DNA from: Coriaria nepalensis
Taxonomy: Eukaryota > Streptophyta > Magnoliopsida > Cucurbitales > Coriariaceae
Direction: 5' to 3'
DNA: 64,000 nucleotides
Assembly: GCA_027186245.1 (NCBI GenBank)
Contig: CP114499.1
Span: 7,445,001-7,509,000 of the forward strand
The position numbers were made by a program, and so were the translations under genes. The notes below the pieces were generated by a model. It was not told the origin of the DNA. It was given only the letters and a program-made list of their open reading frames with translations, and made no database searches. Positions 11,151-26,414 of the stretch are shown piece after piece; the first letter of the stretch is position 1; every line of letters begins with the position of its first letter.

Positions 11151-14100
11151 TCATCAACATTCAGAAAAAATGAAAAATGTTAATAGTAATAAATCCAAAT
11201 AATTATCACATGGCCATATTTATGAGTCATATTAAAGTTGCCTTGTATTTTTATATTTTGTTCTTATCACATGATATTTCTATAATTTTAAATCAAAATA
11301 AATAATTAAAATATTATTATAAAAATTGACATAAAAAACAAATGAACAATAACTGAATTTCCTCCCAAAAAAATTACATATTACTTAGTCTATAGTGCAT
11401 GTATAAAGTAACCTAAGAATATATTAAAATATATATTTAAATAATTAAGTATACACACGTCTTTTTAACATGTCAAGTCAAATTATGTAATATTTTAAGA
11501 AAATTACATATTTTGATTATATTATAAATGCTTAGTATAATTTTAAATATTATTTATATATATATATATAATAATATTATTTTATATTAAATATATAAGG
11601 TATCATATTTATATATAAAATTTGCATTAATTTAAGTACTATGTTTGCTTCTTTAGTATTAGATTTTCTTTGTCCGGTCAAACTATAGTATTTAGATTAA
11701 GAAGCATGTTTTCCCCCCCCCCCCCTTTTTTTTTTAATGAAATTTAATTGGAATTGCGGCAGGAATCAACTGCTAGCTGGAAGGAATCTTGTTGGCATTA
11801 CAAAAGAAAAAGGAATTATACGAGCTAGCAAGCAATAATCATAAACATATCGAATTTATGTAAACATATAAAAAAAACAAAGTTGTAGCGTACGAATCCA
11901 TAAAGAGATCATGATCATGATCATGATCAGGAGGTTATTAGTAAAGTAATTAAGGAATAGGGGAATACATATAATTAGGGACGGAGATAAGAGTGAGCAC
12001 ATGAGTATTATAACCCTCAATTTTATTAAAACTATAATTTTTGCCACTCCGATATTTATATAATGTATTCTGCTTCTTATAGTTCTTGTCTGACTTCCCT
12101 CTCATTTCATTATAGCTAGCTAGGAGCTGCTAACATTAATATAAGCTTTTAAGATGCTTTGATGTGTTATCAAATTGTTTAAATCAAATAAGTTGCCAAA
12201 TCATTATTCACCATGTTTTATAATTGAAATCTCTAATTTACTTTATATATCGGTAATAAATTATTATTATTGAAAAATATCTCATTTTTAAAAGGGTATT
12301 TAAAAAAAAAAAAAAACATAAAAAAAAACATAAAAATCAAAGGTTACTCCTTGCCGATTGAATTTAAAATGAAATCAAAATTTAACACTTACAATAATAG
12401 AAGATGGTTCTCTTCTTTATAAATCTAATCGGATTCAAAAATAGTCTTACCCTTAAATCAAAATTTTCAGAATTTTACATACAACTTTAGTTTATTCAAA
12501 TTAAACTCGACCAAAATTAAGATACGTATACATAGATAGAAGTAGGAGTGATGAAGGGCCATTTATCCTCTCCCGAATTTGGCAAACTTCATATATTTGA
12601 GGTGGGGCAATGTCTCTCTTCCCACCACTACTTGTGCGCTCTCCTTAGCTTGCTCAACAGCATTCTAGCTGGAAGTATCATATTATTTTAGACGCTGTAC
12701 ATATATCTTAATTATTGGGAACAGTTGAAAAAATAATTGCGATCTCTATACAAAGTATAACTATACATACATATATATAGACGATACTACAATGAATCAA
12801 TGATGATGAAGGGGAATATATAATTGGTCAAAATATCTCTCACATTCTATACTCGGTATATACTTATATATGTAACATATGTTGACCAAGGCACGTTTGC
12901 CCCCTTTTTGTTAAGCTCTAACTAAAAGTATTTTTATACTTGTAATCGTAATTAACTTATATTATATGCATGAGACTGCAACAGTAGTAGATACTAGATA
13001 CCTCTGTCTATATTGACATACGTACGTACGTACGATTGCGACTAGTATCGAAATTGACACTCGTAGTAGACGTTTATGAAATATTATACAGTAACAACTA
13101 TATATAATAATAATTGATATAATATATGATATGATAATGATATAATATATGAAAATAATTTGTATAATTTAACTTGAGCTTAATTATATCTAGTGAAAGG
13201 TTCCTATGATTTTATTGTGGAAATGATTATTCTTCTAAGCTGCACCAACTTTAAGTCACACATATGAATATTTTAAGATTTTGTTGCCCACACCTTCCAT
13301 GGGAAGATAGTTAGGCATAAGATTCGATCTTTTTTCCTAACAAAGACGAAAATATAATTATTTTGTATGTTTCAACTGTGTGATTCACATAGAATGGATA
13401 CAACAAAATGTACCATTATGCCTTGGTCTTTTGGAACTATACAAAGAGAAGTGCAATATATCTTGTTATTCCCCTTAATTTAACTCCTATTATTATTTGC
13501 GAGGAACCAGCTTCCATGTGTACCTTTTTGAGTTTGATATTCCAGCTTAGGTTCATGTATATTGGTTCAATTTTTGATATTCCCTATCATGACCATAACA
13601 TAAGGCTCCAAGATTCAGAAGAGTTACATTCTATAAACGCTATGTACAGTTTAGAAGGAAGCGCGCAATGTCTAACATATGATCATTTAAACTTAATTGA
13701 GCTACTTCATTTGTCGTCTTCGGATACGATTTCGGAAGCGTTCGGTTTATTGTTCAACGCATGGTTATTTATGAACAATGCATATTGTAGAAAGATGCCG
13801 AGTATATAAATCTGAGTTTTTATCTCAAAATTAATTAGTTGTAAGAGGAGTGTTTCATATTTTTTATATACTAATGTTTGAAGAGTTTACTTTAGGATGT
13901 AAAATATATGTGGTGATTAGTCTAATCACATATTGAATATGTCTCTAATATTATATAAGAATTTGAGTCTCCGTCTCAAAACTAATTGACTATGAAATAA
14001 ATGTTTTATCTTTTTATATATTTATTTTTAGACGTGAGATATATTCTTAGCAGATAAACATTATAAATTGTTATTAACAAGCATAAAAACAGTTAAAGAG

Positions 14101-14703
14101 GTTAATCAATTTGCTGAAATTTCAACTATAACTCAAAGCATATGTAACTATAGACAGAAGCATATTTATTACCGTTCACTATTAACGTTAAGAAAAGTAG
14201 ATTCTCTTGCACGCACAGATATATCTCAAAAGAAAAAAATTAAGAAATAAAAACTAGTTGTTTTGTAAACGAGTGCATGGTGGCATGAAGATCTTCATGT
14301 CACTATGGGCGACCCAATCATTCCCATATAATATAATTTCATCGACCATCGTATCCTATTTAGTACGTAAAGACGTAAAGTATGATATAATGAGCCTCCT
14401 TTCTTCATATCGTAGTTGCATGAAAATAATCTAAAGTAAAAAGAAACTCTGTCGTTTTGCTGCCCGCTTTCCTTTCCTTTCCTCCCGAATATAAAGCAAA
14501 TCAGAAGGGAATTCCCTCCTTCTCAAGCTCAAGACCCCCTCCCCCCCTCTCTCTCTCTTCGAGGAAAGCAATAGAATCCATCCAGCCTATAAAGAAAACC
14601 AGACATGCACTTCTACCTTGCATGAAGTAAGAAACTTTCCCTCCACATATAACCAAAAAAAAAAAACTGTTTCCTTTCTCCTCTAACATGACCTTCCTCT
14701 AAG
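11151..14703. other. AT-rich intergenic region, no gene seen
   Basis: Long AT-rich spacer. It has a C-run/T-run at about 11712-11738, a GATCAT repeat at 11908-11928, and a short ACGT repeat at 13021-13034. A T/C-rich stretch (about 14518-14560) just before the CLE gene is probably its 5' untranslated region. Isolated short reading frames have no recognisable domains. Confidence 0.5.
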
Positions 14704-15780
14704 ATGTCCGAGAGGAGTACTTTCTTTGATCTTCAAAGGAAAGAGCTTGAAGGAGATAAGGATATGATAATGGGTGGTGGTGATCATGAGAGAAGGGTTA
14801 TAATTTGTTCTTCCACTAATTATAAGATCGTGTTTGGTGTTTTGGCAGTTTGGTGGCTTATTTGGCTTTTGTTAGTAGGGACGATAATAGAAAATATTGG
14901 ATCAGGAGGGACGAGACAAAGGAACTTATCAGGCGCGGCAGCTCCCAACTCAGGCGGCGGCGGAGACCTCAAGAAAGTCGAGATGGTAGCCAATGGTGAA
15001 AATGGAAGGAAAGTGGAAGTGGTAGGAGCAGGAAAGATACTTCATCATCCAGAGTTGGATCTTAACTATATGAACAAAAGAAAGGTTCCTAATGGACCAG
15101 ATCCTATTCATAACAGGTATGTTGTTGCTGGAGTGCGAGAAAATATACCGTATTTTTGAAATTCCACGAGCTCTCCTCTCCATATTGATGCGACATGGTC
15201 ATACTAACTCAACATGCCCATGTCACATCGATAGTTACGTACCAAACGGTAACTTATTGAAACATGTATTTTTTTAATAAGATCGAGCACCGTAAAATTA
15301 AAATCCTACGAACTATGTTACTTGATAAACACGCATAATTATAACGCTTTGTGCACACCGAATTTTGTGAGTGATGTTTTAACTGTTACATTGAGTTGTG
15401 ACGTAAGAGTCATTTTTTCCATCATCGCTTTATTCTCTATTCATGACCACATATATTCAAAACTAATTAATTAATATTAATCTTTTTTTTTTTTTTACTT
15501 TTAACAGCGACCTTTTCTTTTACTCCTTAATCATAGTAATAATAATTATTATATGTAAAAAAACAATACCTGCGATATAATAGAGCGAGCTTCTACTTTT
15601 CGCAGCCTTTGAAACGAAACAACTTTGGTTAATTTTAACCCTCTTTTTTTAAAGCAACAACTTTTTCTCTTTTCTTTTCCCTCTCATATTTTTTACAATT
15701 TTTTTTTTTAATTTAAAATTTATCGCTGTCAATCTTTCAGGAAAACAGGAAACTCAGGGAGACCGCCAGGCCAAGCTTAA
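14704..15780 (+). CDS. CLE25: CLE25/CLE26-type signalling peptide precursor (two exons)
   Basis: Precursor of a secreted CLE peptide hormone. Exon 1 is 14704-15116; exon 2 is 15741-15780 (GT-AG, in frame); the product is 150 residues. A hydrophobic signal/anchor segment lies at about 41-61. A variable region follows, then the 12-residue CLE motif RKVPNGPDPIHN (126-137). The short second exon encodes a basic tail ending RPPGQA, as in CLE25-like proteins. Known: CLE25 acts in phloem formation and as a root-to-shoot dehydration signal in Arabidopsis; CLE26 differs at one motif position. The N-terminus before the hydrophobic segment is long, so translation may really begin at Met21 or Met23. Without splicing the frame would run on to a false C-terminus (about 15159). 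Confidence 0.88.
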
Positions 15781-19670
<3,890 letters not shown>

Positions 19671-20601
19671 TCTCAGTAAGTCTACTATCGGCTTTTTGTA
19701 ATCCCCGTTTTTTGCACTATTGCTGTAGATTGGTCTTTGAAAGAGAACTACTCTTGTTTTAGTTTGAAGTATTTTTGTTCAGATCATTCTTTTGTTTAAA
19801 GATTGTGCTGCTCTGCTACTTGCTTTTTCCGATGTGCACTTAGATAACTCAGATGGCAAATTCTCTGAACAGAACGACACTCTTATGGCCTTTTGTCTTT
19901 GTATATTTCCAAAGGAGCTAAAACAATAACCCCCTTCGTATATTATTATTCTGTAATTTTACAATTTCAAAATAGAGATCTGATTTTTGGGTTGTTTTTG
20001 TTTTGGCGGCTCGCCTTCCTTCCAGATTTTCTGAGTAGCAAAATTGGTAAGTGATCTAGGAGAGTACATTCCTGAATCCTGATACAAGAATCTTAATAGT
20101 AAATGGGTGGAAGAGAATCTTAGTACTACCGTGTTTTTCAAACCAAAATTGGTCATCTTATTTTGTTCAGGTAATCACCATAATCAGACATAATCTTAGT
20201 CTTAATAAATGGCATACATCATTTTATATACAAAGTTGGGGTATCGAGTACGAGAATGCAATAAAGATAACATGTTACGCATGATGATGAAGAATCAAGG
20301 ATGCCTTTATACATGTATTTTGTACATATAGAATCAAGGTATATACATGTATAAGAAACAATTGCTTTTATATGAACCCCAACCAAAATAAAGAGAAGAA
20401 ATTCACATTCAGAAGCTAATATTACAATGTGAATAGGGAACGAGAAAGGGGTAAAAATCTCCATAGCAAAGAGAATTCCAAAAAAAAAAAAAAATCATGA
20501 TAGTAACATTCGTCCCTTAATTGTACTTATTATAAACACTTACTATTGCTTTCCAGTGATCAACAAATCATGGACAAATCAAGTACCAATGTGCTCATCA
20601 A
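19671..20601. other. Convergent 3' regions, no gene seen
   Basis: Spacer between the phosphatase (plus) and the small membrane-protein gene (minus), holding both 3' untranslated regions. No domain-bearing frame was found on either strand. Confidence 0.5.
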
Positions 20602-21067
20602 CTAAAACCTGGAATTTGTTGGTATCCTCCCAGATGCAAAACCAGCTGTGGAAACAGTCTGCTTCTTCCTTAAAAACACAAATGAGCCACTAACAAGCAA
20701 AATACATAGCACGATAACCTGTCCAAAGGAGAGAGAAGATTCATGTCAGTGACTAACACAATCAATGTCAGTTTGGACTCTTATATTCAATATTTTACTT
20801 GAGGAATTATAACCATGAACAGTAGCAAAAATCTATCACTCAAAGAAACCAAGACTGAGAAAAATGAAATACCTCAAAACCAAGAACTGACAACTTCTCT
20901 TCATTAACTGGTGGAATGCAGCTTCTGTAAGCAATGTAATCCTGTGAACTACCCTCCAATGAGGATGAATCACCCAGTAGGTTTCTTTCTGTTGTTAATG
21001 AAGCAAATCTTCTTTCATCAGTCAGCACTGGAATCGATTCTGTATTATCTGCACTATGGTGAGCCAT
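20602..21067 (-). CDS. Small single-pass membrane protein, function unknown (two exons)
   Basis: Exon 1 is 21067-20873 and exon 2 is 20718-20602, joined in phase to give 103 residues. The first 60 residues are polar, including SIPVLTDERRFASLTTERNL and SCIPPVNEEKLSVLGFE. One hydrophobic segment follows (about 66-81, VIVLCILLVSGSFVFL), then RKK and a short tail ending SGRIPTNSRF. Positive charges after the segment suggest a cytosolic C-terminus. I recognise the pattern as a plant-conserved protein of unknown function but cannot name it. It sits between PP2A and a BIR-type kinase; from memory an unknown protein (At1g69980) sits at that place in Arabidopsis. Confidence 0.75.
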
Positions 21068-22613
21068 TTCCAGAGTAGATCAACCCTTTTCAGACCCCTT
21101 TCTATTAGAAACTTTTGGGCTGTCTTTGATTTCCACACATTTCAGAGGGATACGATAGCCAGTCTCACTGCAGCGATATTTTTTTTCTCTCTACAGAGAA
21201 GAAGAAGAGGAATGATAAATAACGGTAAAAGTAGATTCAAGGAGAGGTAACATTCCAAAAAAATATGACAATTGAAGCAAGAGACATCATACTACCAAAT
21301 CCATACTTATACTGTAAGGAAATAAAGCTGCTGTCGCTAGGTTAAAGTGTGCCATGCCACATTCCATATAGGAATTGTAGACATTAAGTGAATATTTAAG
21401 TACTACTAGACTCATATGGCCATTATCACATGCAATGTAAATTGGATAGAATCGCTGCCAAGAGAAAGATACATCTTACAAGGAAAATTAGCTGAAACAT
21501 TTACTATTCTTTGTTAAAAGAAGAGAAATTGTGAAATGTGATGGATTTTCTGTATGCTTAAGACTTACAAGTCAATTCTTTTGAAAAGGGTTCGAACTAA
21601 AATCATATTCCAGCTTCAATTGCAGTATGACCCAAGATCCACATAAACCTGGCTCTTTGGTATGAAAGATATTTTAAGATGAACCCATAGTAATAAGGAA
21701 TGCTCTATCATCTTAGCTCCTCATATGTCCCAACCATAAGGTCGTATAAAGATCAATGTATATATATATTTGCAACCGGTGATTAAAAAAGTTAATGATG
21801 TTGATCTAAAGTCTGAACACTATATAAATCATTTTAAAACTACCATGGAGGATGCAAATTCCTTGAATTAGAAGAGGGCAGCTCAAATCTAAAACCTTGA
21901 ACCCATTTGACAATACTAAAATATTGCTTAAACATTGATTCATGCTAAGACTTTTTCCTCCTCCTCACATACTGAGAAAATATAGTCACCAGATGAACCA
22001 TGTTTGAATCGCACAACAAGGATCTAAGCAATTCGAAATCAAAACCTAGTGGCAATCACAAGAATGGAAGAAAACGTAGCTCCTGGAGGTGAGAAGAAAT
22101 ACTGTAAAAACCTTTTCGGAGTAGAGGCAGGAAACGCAGGGACCAGAAGGAGAGCATTCAAAGGAAACGTTAGTTCCTCGAGGATTCTCTATGAAACTCA
22201 AAAGATTTCGAAGCCTAAATCCTCTCTCTATGCCTTCACTTTCGCCGACTCTGCCGAAAAAGAAAGTAAACTCAAATTACAAAAAAAAAAAAATTGAATC
22301 GATCGATGCCATGTTGAAACAGAGAAGATTGGAGCTTACAGAAAGTGCGTTGCGAGGAGAAGAAGAATAAGGATACTATGGAGCGAGAACAAATTCCTGT
22401 ACATATTTTGATCTCCGATTTTGCTTCTTTCTTCTCAGTCTCTCCAGAGAATTTTCTCGTTTCTTCGCATCGTTCGCGATGACATGATGTTCCGCCAACC
22501 CCATTATTCCCTGTTTGGCTGTTTCTCTTTTTTTTTTTTTTTTTTACACACGCTAATAAAATGACTTAGGCCCACGAAAATTCACTTTAGGCCCAATTAC
22601 CTTGTTATATCCA

Positions 22614-22616
<3 letters not shown>
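21068..22616 (-). other. Probable 5' UTR exon and intron of the small membrane-protein gene
   Basis: On the minus strand CTTTCT|GTAAGC near 22335 looks like a splice donor, and CTAATAG near 21105 an acceptor. This suggests a non-coding first exon at about 22480-22335 and a 1.2 kb leader intron. An 82-codon frame on the plus strand (22049-22297) has no recognisable domain and is not called. Confidence 0.35.

Positions 22617-22650
<34 letters not shown>
22617..22650 (+). repeat. (TC)n microsatellite
   Basis: Seventeen uninterrupted TC units in the region between the divergent membrane-protein and PPR transcription units. It may lie in the PPR leader. Confidence 0.9.
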
Positions 22651-22653
<3 letters not shown>

Positions 22654-22784
22654 GTTTCCTAGTGCCTCGACAACCATCTCCAACCTCTGGACGCGTTCAA
22701 ATGTAAATCAGGAGCAGCCATAAGCTGTTTAGGGAAGCCTCAAATCCTTTCTATATTTACAATATAATCTCTCAGTCTAAAAAA

Positions 22785-24172
22785 ATGGGATTCCAACTTC
22801 TCCTCTTACAATCGTATTCTCTTCTAGGCGTTCTTCGTCAGTTTCTTCTACATCGTTCCATTTATTTCAGCTTTTACGATCTCCATATTCAGGATCACTT
22901 GGAATTCACTGTTATGGAAGGCTGAGCTTACTGTAATCTTCATTTATTTGGTCATTTCCAACGTTTCGGCGGAGAAGCATAACTACGGAGGCGACTTATC
23001 AAGTTGAAAACAATGATTTGAATGCGTTTAGACCTAATGCAACTCCAAAGCAAGTTTCCGAAATTATTCAATTGATTCGAAAATATGGAGATAACTTGGA
23101 ATTGGATTTGGATGCGATGAATGTGTGTCTATCTTATCCTTCGATTATTCAGATTCTCGACATCTTGAACTGTGAAAAAGTACCTGCCCTACGTTTCTTC
23201 AATTGGATCAGTAGTTCGAAAAGTGAATTTTGTTATAACTCTAATATATGCAGTTTAGTTGTACATAATTGTGGTAACTTGGGTGATTATGAGGGGATGC
23301 TTCTCGTTTTGAATAACACCAAGCCGAACCTAATTAGACTGAACAGAACGGCATTCGAGTTCTTACTCGATTTACGTGAGATGAGACTTCATCTAAAGTT
23401 TCTGTAAATAAAGTGATACGAATATTCAATATGGTTCGGGGCTCTTGTAGTGTGACTGGAATTCAATCTTTGATTCAATTTTTCTGCATTTTAGGTTCTT
23501 TTTCAATGGCAAAGTATGTAATAGAGATAACAGAAAGAAAGGCATCATTTTACAATATCATTATTAGGGACAGATGTAGGATATGTGATTTTGATGGAGC
23601 TAGAGATACACTTCAATGAGATGAGTAAATCAGGGAGTAAACCTGATGTGGGTAGTTACAACTATCGGCTTAGTAGTTTATTCAGGAATGATAGAGCTAC
23701 TTCAGCTTACGAGGTACTTGAAGAGATGCAAGAAAAGGGTTGTTCTCCTTATGCATTAACATATGAAATATTCATATGTTACTTATGCAAACATAATAAG
23801 ACTGATTTTGCGTTAAAGTTTCTTGATTTTGTGGTTTCAAGGGGTATTGAGCCTAGAATTACAACGCATTTGGCCTTTGTCAAGGGCTATTTAAGTTCGA
23901 AAAGTTACGACAAGGCGTATGACTATGTGGTTCACTCCGGTGCTAAGTATAGCCGCTCTAAAAATGCAATTTACAGATTGCTTGCAAGTCGTCATGAGAA
24001 AAGAGAAGTAATAGTTGCTAGAAATATACTTATTGAATTGATTGAAGGGGGTCTTGGACCAGATCTTCCTGCATACATTAGAGTTTTCAAGTGTCTACAG
24101 CGGCTTGGAAAAGAAGATTTAACCAACGAGTTAAAAATGGAGTACTCTAGTTTCAGTTTGCAGTCTGTTTAG
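22785..24172 (+). pseudogene. Pentatricopeptide-repeat (PPR) gene with frameshifts
   Basis: Encodes recognisable PPR repeats, which in plants bind organellar RNA. Examples are ASFYNIIIRDRCRICDFDGA and, later, GCSPYALTYEIFICYLCKHN. The reading frame is not continuous. The ATG at 22785 (MGFQLLLLQSYSLLG) runs to a stop near 22925. A second frame carries ITTEATYQVENN to a stop at 23405-23407. A third carries the middle repeats to a stop at 23619, and the last runs to 24172. Residues match across the breaks (GARDTL then NEMSKSG), so single-base indels near 23385-23405 and 23610-23620 are the simplest cause. I call it a recent pseudogene. Assembly error is the alternative, since the breaks are not in long homopolymers. 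Confidence 0.7.
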
Positions 24173-26414
24173 AGAGTCGGCATGATGCGTATTCAAAAAT
24201 CATTTTACAATCAACTATCTACTCTGTGGGGAGCATCGCCACATGAACTCAAGCAGGAAAATCAATGAATCCAACATCACTCATCAGCTGATTAGTTTTA
24301 CTTTTATTATTCTCAGGTAATACATCCTCTTTTTTATCCATTAGAAGATGATGCTACAACGTATTGTACATACTTCTTTTAAAATTATTTGCTTTTCTTC
24401 CATCCAAAATTTTAATGTAGATTGAGTGTCACTACCTACTGGCTTCAACATTCAAGCATCTCCACAAATTGAGAATCCTGGTATGAATTGTATACTCGTG
24501 TATCTGATGCCATTGGATTAGATTAACCTTTCTTAGAAGCATTCACTAACTAATCCTTGCGTATCAGAAACAATTTTGAAGGTAATTTGCTTACAACTTT
24601 CAGTAATAGATAACCTAATGACTGCCCCAAGTCATGCTCCAATGTTGAACATAGAATATGAGAAACGCCCCCCAATCCCCCCTCCCACCCCACATTTTTT
24701 TTCATATTCTGTCTAGGGCAGCAGATTCAGATGCAGTAGCAGCGGCAGAAGTTATATGACTGGAAGGGAGGTGGGATTTGGGGAAGGAGTGAAAAGAGAT
24801 TAAGATGAAAGTTGGGGGAGGTTTTCTGGAAATATTTTAATGTTTTTTTCCCCAAATACTAAAATAGTAAAATAGAAAAGTTAAGGGATTTAATTGATCA
24901 AATAGAAAGTATAGGGATTTTAATAGGAATATAGTGAAACTTCAGAGACAAACAGTAATAATTTGGTGCAATGTAGTGTAATTTTTTTGTACTCAGTCAT
25001 GAGAATTTCTCCCATGGAGAAATTCTACCAAAATTTGAGTTTCAATTAAATAAATAAAAAAGTGTATAAATAATAATAGCAACTGCCATGAAGAAAATGT
25101 TAAATTATTTCCCTGGACTATCATTATCCGTCGTTGAAGAATACAATTATAAATTTGTATCAGAAATTTTTTTATATGTATATTTAGTATGTCAAAATAA
25201 TGTATGAATCACGTAGTGTAAGAATTTCGAGGGAAGCGGGTATAGGACAAGAGGACGGACAGGACTACCATGTGACAAAGCATATAAAGGAACGAGACAT
25301 GCCTCTCAATCAGGCGCAGAAAAGGACCCACAGTCCCTCATGAAAGTTATCTCTACTGGGTCCCACTTGAAAAAGAGTAGACCTAAGAGTTTCAAATATG
25401 TCCCTGATCTTTGTTATTAATGTACTTCACGAGAAGACTGTTTTCTGTTTTAGGCCCAACACCATGGGGTGTAAAATCGTGGGACGATGAGTTGTTCATA
25501 AACATGTCCAAAGATGCATTATTTCGGACAGACAACTACGTATGCGAACGTGATATTTTGTTTACTTTATGTCTCCTTCCCCCCGCCCCCCCGTTTTTGG
25601 CCAAGGTGGTAGGTTTTTCTTAATGATAAGAACACATTAACCGAAAGAAGAATAAGCAAACGTCAGCAACGAAAAAGATAGAAGTAGAGACGGACATGGT
25701 ACATGTGAAGTAATTGAGAAGAAATAATGGCCTTTCACATTTTTTTTGGTGCCCAAGGGAAATCCAAAAGAGTGATGTGTGTAAAATACCTGATGAAATG
25801 TCACTTTCTGAGTAGTTTTAGCTACTTTTGGAGCAATTATTCGACTATTTATTCTAACGTTTCTAGCAAAGCAGACAGATTACAATAGCATTATCACCTT
25901 TCTAGTTCTTCAGTATCAACATGGCGACCACTCGGGTTGACCGCAGGTTGTAATAAGATAAATAATCTTAAAAAATGAAAAAAAAACTCTGGCAGAACAG
26001 TGAATAGTTGGTCAATGCATAAGGCAAAAATAACCCATGGTTCGAAATTAGGAATGAAAATTCATAAGTGCGATGTTCTAATTTACTTTCATGTACTCTC
26101 AACATGGGAATAACAAGTTACAAGCAAGATTTTGGAAGCAGGGTTTTTGGGAATTAAAGCAGGGTGCTAAACTACGTCAGGGATACATTCCTAGAGTACA
26201 TAGTATGATACAAAATAAGAAAGCTATAATGTAAATGATGATGAGAACAGGAGATCATCTTTCAGATTTCATGCCATATTTGATTAATAGGAGTAACAGA
26301 ACATAGATTTTAAAGTAGAGAGAGACATACTAACATGGGCGATTCTCATACTGGGAAATTATTGATTCAGCTTCTGATCTCTTCCTCAAGCAGGCATTAC
26401 GCCTTATAACCGGT
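24173..26414. other. Intergenic region, no gene seen
   Basis: Spacer between the PPR remnant and the BIR-type gene (3' end facing it). It is AT-rich with C-rich patches near 24669-24690 and 25578-25591. The 70-codon frame at 25411 has no domain. Confidence 0.5.

Noticed and set aside
13408..13809. 133-codon open frame on the plus strand
   Set aside because: AT-rich, no recognisable domain and no supporting splice or neighbour pattern. Its length is not unusual for chance in this composition.
22049..22297. 82-codon frame on the plus strand
   Set aside because: It falls in what looks like the leader intron of the minus-strand membrane-protein gene and ends in an A-run. No motif was recognised.
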